5,574 bases of DNA from Savagea sp. (lineage in GTDB: Bacteria > Bacillota > Bacilli > Bacillales_A > Planococcaceae): assembly GCA_030152265.1 (NCBI GenBank), contig JASLHQ010000201.1:1-5574 (forward strand), given 5' to 3'. The position numbers were made by a program, and so were the translations under genes. Every line of letters starts with the position of its first letter. Position 1 is the first letter of the stretch. The notes below the pieces were generated by a model, which made no database searches, was not told the DNA's origin, and saw nothing but the letters and a program-made list of their open reading frames with translations. Shown here piece after piece: positions 1 to 5,574 of this stretch.

Positions 1-888
1 TTATTGAAAGATGAATCGTATCAACAAGAGGTGCGACCGGATTATATTTTACGCATCGGTGCACAACCGACTTCTAAGCCGTTAAATCAATTTATCGCGA
101 AAAGTGATGCGCGTCTCATTACGATAGATGCTTCACCGCACTTCCGTGACTTTACAGCGATGACGGCCATTCATTGGCAAATGCCGACGGAAGCACTGTT
201 TAGTTGGGAAAGTACGAATATGCCTGTCCGTCCGTATGCGAAACGCTGGATCGAGGCGAATGCGATTGCACAAAAGCATGTGCGTACTTATGCTGGAAAT
301 GATGAAGGAGCGTATGTGAGAGTATTGGCTGAGCATATTCCGACTGGAGATGTGCTCTTTAGCAGCAGCAGTATGCCAATTCGTGATCTCGACACATTTT
401 TCTTGCAGACGGATCGCGATATTCCAATACTTGCTAATCGTGGCGCCAACGGGATTGATGGTGTCGTTTCGACGGCAATCGGAGTACAGCGAAGAGCGGA
501 GCGTCATACGTGGTTATTAATCGGAGATCTCGCCTTTTTACACGATGTGAACGGACTGCTTGCGACACGATATGGTGAGGTCGACTTGACGATTGTCGTC
601 ATAAACAATGATGGTGGCGGAATCTTCTCTTATTTGCCACAATCGACTGTGGCAGCACATTATGAGCAATTATTCGGCACACCGACAAATTTAAAGTTTG
701 AGCATATCGCTCACCTGTATGAAGCTCAATACGATCATGTGAATACAGCAGAAGGTTTTGTACAAGCTTTACAAGCTGAAAAAACAAAACCACTTCGCAT
801 CATCGAAGTCGCGACGAATCGTTTTGACAATGTGGCACGTCATCGTCAATTGTGGGCAGCGATTAACGATGAGGTGAACGGAAAATGA
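1..888 (+). CDS. menD: MenD, SEPHCHC synthase (3' part, 5' end outside window)
   Basis: MenD is a thiamine diphosphate-dependent enzyme that joins 2-oxoglutarate and isochorismate to give 2-succinyl-5-enolpyruvyl-6-hydroxy-3-cyclohexene-1-carboxylate (SEPHCHC), the first committed step of menaquinone synthesis in the cytoplasm. About 295 residues are visible, roughly the C-terminal half of a family protein of about 580. The frame is open from the first base, so the TTG at position 4 is not the true start. The MenD-like stretch SMPIRDLD begins at base 370 and NRGANGIDG at base 436. The ThDP/Mg-binding signature runs from Gly-Asp-Leu at base 523 to Asn-Asn-Asp-Gly-Gly-Gly at base 604. The first 150 or so bases match the end of the central domain (RIGAQPTSKP, then an ITIDAS strand). 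The stop overlaps the menH start in ATGA. No frameshift or damaged motif is visible. Confidence 0.96.
   Translation, partial: LLKDESYQQEVRPDYILRIGAQPTSKPLNQFIAKSDARLITIDASPHFRDFTAMTAIHWQMPTEALFSWESTNMPVRPYAKRWIEANAIAQKHVRTYAGNDEGAYVRVLAEHIPTGDVLFSSSSMPIRDLDTFFLQTDRDIPILANRGANGIDGVVSTAIGVQRRAERHTWLLIGDLAFLHDVNGLLATRYGEVDLTIVVINNDGGGIFSYLPQSTVAAHYEQLFGTPTNLKFEHIAHLYEAQYDHVNTAEGFVQALQAEKTKPLRIIEVATNRFDNVARHRQLWAAINDEVNGK
871..888 (+). promoter_or_regulatory. menH ribosome binding site and menD/menH ATGA overlap
   Basis: GAGGTGA at 871-877 matches the 16S anti-Shine-Dalgarno complement and lies 7 nt before the ATG at 885. The ATG shares bases with the menD stop codon (ATGA, 885-888), so menH translation is probably coupled to menD by termination and reinitiation. 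The coupling is inferred. Confidence 0.8.
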
Positions 889-1679
889 GTTTATTTGTCG
901 AAACAGTAGGTGATTCGAGTAAAGAACCTATCGTATTTTTACACGGTTTTACAGGAAGTACGAAAACGTGGTCACACGTTATGGAAACATTGAGCGATAC
1001 GCATTATTGTATCGCGATCGATTTAACGGGACATGGGCAGTCCCCAATAGAAGATGATCCGAATCTTTATGCGATGCATATTCAAATCGAACAATTGCAC
1101 GATGAAATTACATCGCGCACGAACGGTCGTTATACAATTGTCGGATATTCGATGGGAGGCCGTATCGCTCTTGCTTACGCTTTACGTTACGGGAAAGAGA
1201 TGCGTCACTTACTTTTAGAAAGTGCATCACCTGGTTTGCGTACAGAGGCAGAACGTCAAGAGCGACGAGAGCGAGATGAACAGTTAGCAAATCGCATCGA
1301 GCGTGAAGGTGTTGAAGCATTCGTCCGTTTTTGGGAAGAGATTCCTTTATTTGAAACGCAAAAGCGTTGTTCAGAAGAGATTCGCCAAGCGGTTCGTGAA
1401 GAACGTCTCAACCAAAGTGCAGTCGGGTTAGCGAACAGTTTGCGCGGAATAGGAACGGGTGCTCAACCTTCCTATTGGGACGCGCTCCATACATTGACCG
1501 TGCCGACGACATGTATCGTCGGAGAGCTCGATCCGAAGTTTGTTCAAATTGCGAAACAGATGAAAAAAGAGGCGCCTGACATTCAAATTCGAACAGTTTC
1601 TGAAGCAGGTCATGCGATTCATGTGGAAAAAGAGCGTGAATTTGCTACAATAGTAAAGAGTGAACTAAATGTTAATTAG
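885..1679 (+). CDS. menH: MenH, SHCHC synthase (alpha/beta hydrolase)
   Basis: MenH removes pyruvate from SEPHCHC, giving 2-succinyl-6-hydroxy-2,4-cyclohexadiene-1-carboxylate (SHCHC). The 264-residue protein is a complete alpha/beta-hydrolase fold of normal length. HGFTGS at residues 20-25 is the oxyanion loop. The nucleophile elbow GYSMGG places the catalytic serine at Ser89. The acid is likely Asp216 (GELDPKF) and the base His243 (EAGHAIH). Arg93, Arg119 (PGLR) and Arg187 (SLRGIGTG) appear to match the substrate-carboxylate arginines known from E. coli MenH; I aligned these from memory. Residues 120-175 form a charged, Arg/Glu-rich helical lid. The start is fixed by the good ribosome binding site and the ATGA overlap with menD. 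A general hydrolase is possible by fold alone, but the position between menD and menB makes MenH very likely. Confidence 0.95.
   Translation: MSLFVETVGDSSKEPIVFLHGFTGSTKTWSHVMETLSDTHYCIAIDLTGHGQSPIEDDPNLYAMHIQIEQLHDEITSRTNGRYTIVGYSMGGRIALAYALRYGKEMRHLLLESASPGLRTEAERQERRERDEQLANRIEREGVEAFVRFWEEIPLFETQKRCSEEIRQAVREERLNQSAVGLANSLRGIGTGAQPSYWDALHTLTVPTTCIVGELDPKFVQIAKQMKKEAPDIQIRTVSEAGHAIHVEKEREFATIVKSELNVN
1623..1651 (+). promoter_or_regulatory. candidate extended -10 promoter for menB inside the menH 3' end
   Basis: TACAAT at 1646-1651 differs from the sigma-A consensus TATAAT by one base. It is preceded by TGC at 1643-1645, the TGN extended -10 element. The hexamer 17 bp upstream, GTGGAA at 1623-1628, matches TTGACA at only three positions, so any promoter would rely on the extended -10. 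A transcript would begin near 1658, about 37 nt before the menB ATG. The site lies in coding sequence, so a chance match is possible. Confidence 0.33.
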
Positions 1680-1686
1680 AGGAGGA
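1680..1686 (+). promoter_or_regulatory. strong menB ribosome binding site
   Basis: AGGAGGA at 1680-1686 contains the full AGGAGG core and sits 8 nt before the menB ATG at 1695. It begins directly after the menH stop (TAG, 1677-1679), which suits independent high-level initiation on menB. Confidence 0.88.
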
Positions 1687-1694
1687 ACTCAACA

Positions 1695-2513
1695 ATGACT
1701 CGTACATGGGAAACAATTCGTGAATACGAAGATATTAAATATGAGTTTTACAACGGGATTGCAAAAGTGACGATTAACCGTCCAGAAGTACGCAACGCAT
1801 TCCGTCCAAAAACAGTAATGGAATTAATCGATGCCTTTTCACGTGCACGTGACGATAGCCGAATCGGTGTTATCGTTTTAACAGGTGAAGGTGAAAAAGC
1901 ATTCTGTTCAGGTGGAGACCAAAAAGTGCGCGGACACGGTGGATATGTCGGTGAAGACGAAATTCCACGTTTGAACGTATTAGATTTACAACGTTTAATC
2001 CGTGTAATTCCAAAACCAGTTGTCGCGATGGTTGCAGGATATGCAATCGGTGGCGGACACGTATTGCACGTCGTCTGTGACTTAACAATTGCAGCGGACA
2101 ACGCAATTTTCGGTCAAACAGGTCCGAACGTCGGATCGTTTGACGCTGGATACGGTTCAGGCTATTTAGCACGTATTGTCGGACATAAAAAAGCGCGTGA
2201 AATTTGGTACTTATGCCGTCAGTACAATGCGCAAGAAGCACTCGATATGGGGCTTGTGAACACAGTCGTTCCTTACGAGCAACTCGAAGACGAGACTGTT
2301 CAATGGTGTGAAGAAATGTTAGAGAAAAGCCCGACTGCTCTTCGTTTCTTAAAAGCAGCGATGAACGCAGATACAGACGGTCTTGCAGGACTTCAACAAA
2401 TGGCAGGAGACGCAACACTCCTTTACTATACGACAGACGAAGCGAAAGAAGGACGCGACGCATTCAAAGAGAAGCGTAAGCCAGACTTCGATCAATTCCC
2501 ACGTTTCCCATAG
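1695..2513 (+). CDS. menB: MenB, 1,4-dihydroxy-2-naphthoyl-CoA synthase
   Basis: MenB is a crotonase-family enzyme that closes the second ring of the naphthoquinone by an intramolecular Claisen condensation of o-succinylbenzoyl-CoA. The 272 residues are full length. SGGD at 72-75 and GGGH at 119-122 supply the oxyanion-hole region. FGQTGPNVGSFDAGYG at 139-154 includes Gly143, where bicarbonate-dependent (type I) enzymes have Gly and type II enzymes have Asp, and Asp150, which matches catalytic Asp163 of E. coli. Tyr245 appears to match E. coli Tyr258. The C-terminal tail RKPDFDQFPRFP is the family's conserved ending. The gene lies 15 bp after menH and is followed by a terminator. Its arginine codons are 15 CGT, 3 CGC and 1 CGA, a stronger bias than in menE, which suggests high expression. 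Confidence 0.97.
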   Translation: MTRTWETIREYEDIKYEFYNGIAKVTINRPEVRNAFRPKTVMELIDAFSRARDDSRIGVIVLTGEGEKAFCSGGDQKVRGHGGYVGEDEIPRLNVLDLQRLIRVIPKPVVAMVAGYAIGGGHVLHVVCDLTIAADNAIFGQTGPNVGSFDAGYGSGYLARIVGHKKAREIWYLCRQYNAQEALDMGLVNTVVPYEQLEDETVQWCEEMLEKSPTALRFLKAAMNADTDGLAGLQQMAGDATLLYYTTDEAKEGRDAFKEKRKPDFDQFPRFP

Positions 2514-2527
2514 GAAGCGAGCTATAT

Positions 2528-2570
2528 AAAAGAGGAGAGCGCCTTACCGGGCTTTCCTCTTTTTATTTTT
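2528..2570 (+). terminator. intrinsic terminator between menB and menE
   Basis: AGAGGAGAGC (2531-2540) pairs with GCTTTCCTCT (2551-2560) over ten base pairs with one G-U pair, around a 10-nt loop (2541-2550). AAA at 2528-2530 and TTT at 2561-2563 can extend the stem. The right arm runs into TTTTATTTTT at 2561-2570. These are the marks of a rho-independent terminator. It begins 15 bases after the menB stop, so it should reduce transcription into menE and menC. Confidence 0.85.
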
Positions 2571-2574
2571 CAAC

Positions 2575-2592
2575 GAAAGGAGGATGAATATG
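2575..2592 (+). promoter_or_regulatory. menE ribosome binding site that decides the start codon
   Basis: GAAAGGAGG at 2575-2583 is a nine-base match to the anti-Shine-Dalgarno complement. An ATG at 2584 follows with no spacing and should not be used. The in-frame ATG at 2590 has a 6-nt gap, within the usual range. The start is therefore placed at 2590, two codons downstream of the longest open frame. Confidence 0.85.
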
Positions 2593-4032
2593 TTACCGAA
2601 TTTTTTAATGAAACGGGTACAATTGACACCTGATCGAAAAGCGTTACAAACAAGTACTGTAACGTATACGTTTCGACAGATGATGCAAGAAGCGGACCTG
2701 CGAGCTCGCTCTTTGTATGCACAAGGGGTAAGATCTCACGCGCGAGTCGCATTACGAGCACCTTCTACGGTAGACACTTATTTAATGATTCAAGCTTGTC
2801 TTCTATTACAAGTTGAGCTCGTTTTACTAAATAGTCGTTTAACGCGCGAAGAAATTGATTACCAATTAGCTGACGCTGAAGTATCGCGCATTATAACGGA
2901 TGACTTTTCGTTTTTTGAAGGATGTGCGATTCCGCTTATTTCACTTGATGACATACGAGAAGCACCAATTATTTCGTATCCAACGCAAATAGAGCGAGAT
3001 GCGACAGCATCGATTATGTACACGTCAGGGACGACAGGTTTTCCGAAAGGGGTTCGTCAAACGTATGGGAATCACACAGCGAATGCGATGGCTTCCGTAA
3101 CGAATCTCGGATTTTTACCTACCGATTGTTGGCTCTGTGCGATGCCTTTATTCCATATTAGCGGACTGTCCATCGTCATGCGTTCTTTATTGTACGGAAT
3201 GCCGGTCTACTTGATGGAGAAGTTTGATGCGTTCAAAAGTGCACAGCTCATTCAAGAAGGAACGGTGACGGTCATGTCTGTCGTCGCACCGACATTGCGA
3301 GCAATCATTGAAGAGATGGAACAACGAGAGTGGCAAGCTTCGTCGAAATTTCGTCTTATGTTAGCGGGTGGAGGCGTCATTCCAGAATCGTATATCGAAC
3401 GAGCGAATGCTCTTCATCTCCCTATCGTTCAAACGTACGGCATGACCGAGACAAGTTCTCAAACGGCTACTTTGTCAAGCGAAGATAGTTTACGCAAACT
3501 AGGCTCTGTCGGAAAACCGTTATTTTTTAACGATTTGAAAGTAGATGCGTCGAATACACCGTATGAGCACGGTGAGATTTATGTGCGCGGTCCTCACGTA
3601 ACACCGGGTTATATCGGGAAGTTTGCGGACAACTCACCTTTACAAGATGGTTGGTTAGCGACGGGAGATCTCGGATATTTTGATGAAGAAGGTTATCTTT
3701 ACATACTCGATCGTCGTAAAGATTTAATTATTTCAGGTGGAGAAAATATTTATCCTGCTGAAATTGAAAAAGTACTTGCTCGTCATGAAGCGATTGTAGA
3801 AGCGGGAGTATGCGGTGTCCCGGATGACCAGTGGGGAGAAGTGCCTGCTGCGTATATCGTCTGCGATAGCGAAGTGACAGAAGAGGAGATTATCCAATTT
3901 TGCGCCAAACATTTGGCGCGTTATAAAATACCGAAACATATTTATTTTTGTGAAACATTGCCAAGGAACGCTTCAAACAAATTGTTACGAAGAGAGTTGA
4001 GAGCATGGAACCATTCAAAATCGAACATGTAA
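2590..4032 (+). CDS. menE: MenE, o-succinylbenzoate-CoA ligase
   Basis: MenE activates o-succinylbenzoate with ATP to the acyl-adenylate and then forms o-succinylbenzoyl-CoA, the MenB substrate. It belongs to the ANL (acyl-CoA synthetase) superfamily. Counting from the ATG at 2590, the protein has 480 residues, close to the usual 480-490. The P-loop YTSGTTGFPKG lies at 144-154. YGMTE at 283-287 is the adenine-binding A5 motif. TGD at 358-360 holds the ribose-binding aspartate, and DRRKD at 374-378 leads into the hinge and the GGENIYPAEIE segment at 383-392. Lys464 in NASNKLLR is the likely catalytic lysine of the C-terminal domain. The gene lies after a terminator and overlaps menC by 28 bp. 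Arginine codons include 11 CGA and 4 AGA/AGG of 29, unlike menB. Motifs alone would allow another acyl-CoA ligase, but the neighbours settle it. Confidence 0.96.
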   Translation: MLPNFLMKRVQLTPDRKALQTSTVTYTFRQMMQEADLRARSLYAQGVRSHARVALRAPSTVDTYLMIQACLLLQVELVLLNSRLTREEIDYQLADAEVSRIITDDFSFFEGCAIPLISLDDIREAPIISYPTQIERDATASIMYTSGTTGFPKGVRQTYGNHTANAMASVTNLGFLPTDCWLCAMPLFHISGLSIVMRSLLYGMPVYLMEKFDAFKSAQLIQEGTVTVMSVVAPTLRAIIEEMEQREWQASSKFRLMLAGGGVIPESYIERANALHLPIVQTYGMTETSSQTATLSSEDSLRKLGSVGKPLFFNDLKVDASNTPYEHGEIYVRGPHVTPGYIGKFADNSPLQDGWLATGDLGYFDEEGYLYILDRRKDLIISGGENIYPAEIEKVLARHEAIVEAGVCGVPDDQWGEVPAAYIVCDSEVTEEEIIQFCAKHLARYKIPKHIYFCETLPRNASNKLLRRELRAWNHSKSNM

Positions 4033-5111
4033 AAATGAGCAAAATTATCGTCCCGTTAAAAAATCCATTTCAGACGAAGTTGCAACATGTGCAAGAACGT
4101 GAAGCAATTATCGTTGAGTTATCGACGGGAGACCAGACAGGATTAGGGGAATGTGTCGCTTTTACAACGCCATGGTATACAGAAGAAACGATCAAAATGG
4201 CATGGTTTGTGATGAAACATTACCTCATTCCAGAACTTTTGAAAGCGACTTTTACGCATCCCGATGACTTAACGAATTATTTTTCTCACATTAAAGGAAA
4301 TCGCATGGCGAAAGCAGCGATTGAACAGGCTTTATGGGATTTATATGCGAAGCGTCAACAACGTCCATTGTATGAAGTATTAGGTGGTTCACGCACGGCA
4401 ATTGATGCTGGCGTTGTCGTCACATGGCAAACGGTGGAAGAGTTAAAACAAAAAGTAGACGAAGCAGTTGAAGATGGATATACGCGAGTGAAAATTAAAG
4501 TAAGTCCACAATCGGATGTGGAAGCTTTAACAGAAGTCGTCCAAAAATATCCAGATTTATTATTTTTCGCAGATGCGAATAGCACGTTTACAAGCTGTCC
4601 GCCTGTTATTTTAGAGCGCTTTGATGCGATTGGTTTTCGTTTATTTGAACAGCCTTTCCGTGAAGATGATTGGTTAGATCATCAACGCTTAACTGAGCAA
4701 TTTACGACACCGATTGCTCTCGATGAAAGCATTCGTTCCTATGCAGATGCGAAACGTCTCGTGCGGATGCATGCGGCAGATTGCATCGTCTTAAAGCCAG
4801 GTCGAGTCGGAGGGACGTCACGTTCTGCAAATGTCATTCGCTTTGCGAAAGAGCATGAAGTCGATGTGTGGCTCGGCGGAATGATTGAGTTCGGTATTTC
4901 GAAGGCTCATAATTTAGCGCTCGCTTCATTAGATGGTGTCACATTGCCAGGAGACTTTAGTGCTTCTAATCATTTTTGGGAACAAGACATTATTAGAGAA
5001 CCTCTCACAGTAACGGAAGGAAAAATGCATATTATTGAAGCACCAGGAATTGGTGTTACTTTAAATGAGGAAGTTCTTCGTTCGTACGAATATAAACGTT
5101 TTGAAAGTTAA
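4005..5111 (+). CDS. menC: MenC, o-succinylbenzoate synthase (enolase superfamily)
   Basis: MenC dehydrates SHCHC to o-succinylbenzoate, the MenE substrate. The 368-residue protein has the N-terminal capping domain and a TIM barrel of the enolase superfamily. The active-site set is complete: Lys163 and Lys165 in the KIK motif, metal ligands Asp190 (ADANS), Glu215 (FEQPF) and Asp240 (LDES), and Lys264 (LKPGRVGG). Length and spacing place it in the branch that includes N-succinylamino acid racemase/OSBS enzymes. The start at 4005 gives an N-terminus comparable to Bacillus MenC. Its ribosome binding site is weak (AGAGAG, 3991-3996, 8 nt upstream), so initiation may depend on coupling with menE, which it overlaps by 28 bp. 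An ATG at 4035 has no better site upstream and would remove part of the first beta-strand. It is the last gene of the operon. Confidence 0.95.
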   Translation: MEPFKIEHVKMSKIIVPLKNPFQTKLQHVQEREAIIVELSTGDQTGLGECVAFTTPWYTEETIKMAWFVMKHYLIPELLKATFTHPDDLTNYFSHIKGNRMAKAAIEQALWDLYAKRQQRPLYEVLGGSRTAIDAGVVVTWQTVEELKQKVDEAVEDGYTRVKIKVSPQSDVEALTEVVQKYPDLLFFADANSTFTSCPPVILERFDAIGFRLFEQPFREDDWLDHQRLTEQFTTPIALDESIRSYADAKRLVRMHAADCIVLKPGRVGGTSRSANVIRFAKEHEVDVWLGGMIEFGISKAHNLALASLDGVTLPGDFSASNHFWEQDIIREPLTVTEGKMHIIEAPGIGVTLNEEVLRSYEYKRFES

Positions 5112-5150
5112 AAAATACGCGGAGCCATGTAGACGGCTTCCGCGTATTTT
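5112..5150. terminator. bidirectional intrinsic terminator between menC and znuA
   Basis: The left arm (5112-5126, AAAATACGCGGAGCC) pairs with the right arm (5135-5150, GGCTTCCGCGTATTTT) over 15 base pairs, with one bulged T in the right arm and an 8-nt loop. The right arm ends in TTTT followed by ATTTA. On the minus strand the A-run at 5110-5115 becomes a U-tract. It therefore can end both the men transcript and the convergent zinc-transporter transcript. Confidence 0.87.
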
Positions 5151-5152
5151 AT

Positions 5153-5574
5153 TTAGTCGTTCAATGCTTGGCGTAACACTTCAATATTGCGTTCCATTAA
5201 CGTGAAGTACGTTTCATTCGCTTGTAAATCTTCTTCTGTCAAAACAGATAAATTGTGTAAAGTTAACGATTCAGCGCCAATTTCCTTTTGGACTACTTCT
5301 GTTAATTTACTTGAGACGTTTTGTTCGAATAAGACGTATTGAATATTTTCTTCTTTTGCTTGTTGAACGAGTGCAGCTAATTGTTTTTGAGACGGTTCGC
5401 TTTGAGAATTTAATCCTGCTACTGAAATTTGACGTAAGTGGTAACGGTCTGCGAGATAGCCGAAAGCAGCGTGTGAGACGAAAAATGTATCACGTTTCGC
5501 TTCATGAGCCATCGCATCGAATGATTCGTCTAACTGTTCTAAAGAAGCGATTACTTTTTCATAATTTGCTTCCA
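5153..5574 (-). CDS. znuA: ZnuA/AdcA-type zinc ABC transporter substrate-binding protein (C-terminal part)
   Basis: This is the C-terminal 139 residues of a cluster A-I metal-binding protein, which captures Zn2+ outside the membrane and hands it to an ABC permease. The frame stays open to the window edge upstream of the ATG at 5512, so that ATG is internal; the signal peptide, the first metal-binding half and any His-rich loop lie beyond 5574. SHAAFGYLADRY (His codon at 5471-5473) is the zinc-type metal-ligand motif; manganese-type proteins have Glu at that site. It is followed by ISVAGLNSQSEPS, typical of the zinc group. FEQNVSSK (Glu codon at 5324-5326) is the conserved segment near the fourth ligand. 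The protein ends in the usual C-terminal helix. It converges on menC and shares its terminator. No Zur site can be judged because the promoter is outside the window. The symbol adcA is equally possible. Confidence 0.9.
   Translation of the reverse strand, partial: EANYEKVIASLEQLDESFDAMAHEAKRDTFFVSHAAFGYLADRYHLRQISVAGLNSQSEPSQKQLAALVQQAKEENIQYVLFEQNVSSKLTEVVQKEIGAESLTLHNLSVLTEEDLQANETYFTLMERNIEVLRQALND

Noticed and set aside
4..6. TTG as the menD start codon
   Set aside because: The frame is open to the window edge and the visible protein begins in the middle of the MenD central domain, so the true start is upstream.
133..507. 124-codon minus-strand open frame inside menD
   Set aside because: No domain, no plausible ribosome binding site, and it is fully covered by a clear MenD reading frame.
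1870..2463. 197-codon open frame on the minus strand, antisense to menB
   Set aside because: It lies wholly inside menB, has no ribosome binding site or recognisable domain, and its basic, Leu/Arg-rich composition is what the complement of menB's biased codons gives. The shorter antisense frame at 1748-2101 is rejected for the same reason.
2523..2530. TATATAAA as a -10 element for menE
   Set aside because: No -35-like hexamer lies at 16-18 bp upstream, and a transcript from it would start near or inside the terminator hairpin.
5510..5512. ATG as the start of the minus-strand zinc-binding protein
   Set aside because: The frame continues to the edge at 5574 with family-like sequence (ASLEQLDESFDAMAHEAKRD), and no signal peptide follows this ATG, so it is an internal methionine.
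1..5574. CRISPR array, insertion sequence, tRNA/rRNA, riboswitch or defence system
   Set aside because: No spaced direct repeats, transposase frame, terminal inverted repeats or structured RNA were seen. Coding regions fill nearly all of the window and every gene has an ordinary metabolic or transport role.

Overview
The window holds most of a menaquinone (vitamin K2) biosynthesis operon from a Gram-positive bacterium of the order Bacillales. The assignment rests on the gene order menD-menH-menB-menE-menC, AGGAGG-type ribosome binding sites, intrinsic terminators with U-tracts, and proteins resembling Bacillus and Staphylococcus orthologues as I remember them. The genus cannot be fixed from this window.

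Layout: positions 1-888 are the 3' half of menD, whose start lies upstream of the window. menH (885-1679) overlaps menD by four bases. menB (1695-2513) follows after 15 bp. A 76-bp gap between menB and the chosen menE start carries a strong intrinsic terminator. menE (start placed at 2590, end 4032) overlaps menC (4005-5111) by 28 bp. A bidirectional terminator at about 5112-5150 separates menC from a convergent minus-strand gene, the 3' end of a ZnuA/AdcA-type zinc-binding lipoprotein (5153 to beyond 5574).

Together the five men genes carry out the cytoplasmic steps from isochorismate to 1,4-dihydroxy-2-naphthoyl-CoA. MenD adds a succinyl group from 2-oxoglutarate, MenH eliminates pyruvate, MenC dehydrates to o-succinylbenzoate, MenE makes the CoA thioester, and MenB closes the naphthoate ring. 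The isochorismate synthase gene (menF) probably lies just upstream, outside the window. The late genes (thioesterase, MenA prenyltransferase, methyltransferase) are not seen.

This is an ordinary, intact core-metabolism locus and I see no sign of a new biological system. The most interesting feature is that menB looks like a separate expression unit inside the operon. It has a possible extended -10 promoter in the end of menH, a strong ribosome binding site, codon use unlike menE, and a terminator right after it.
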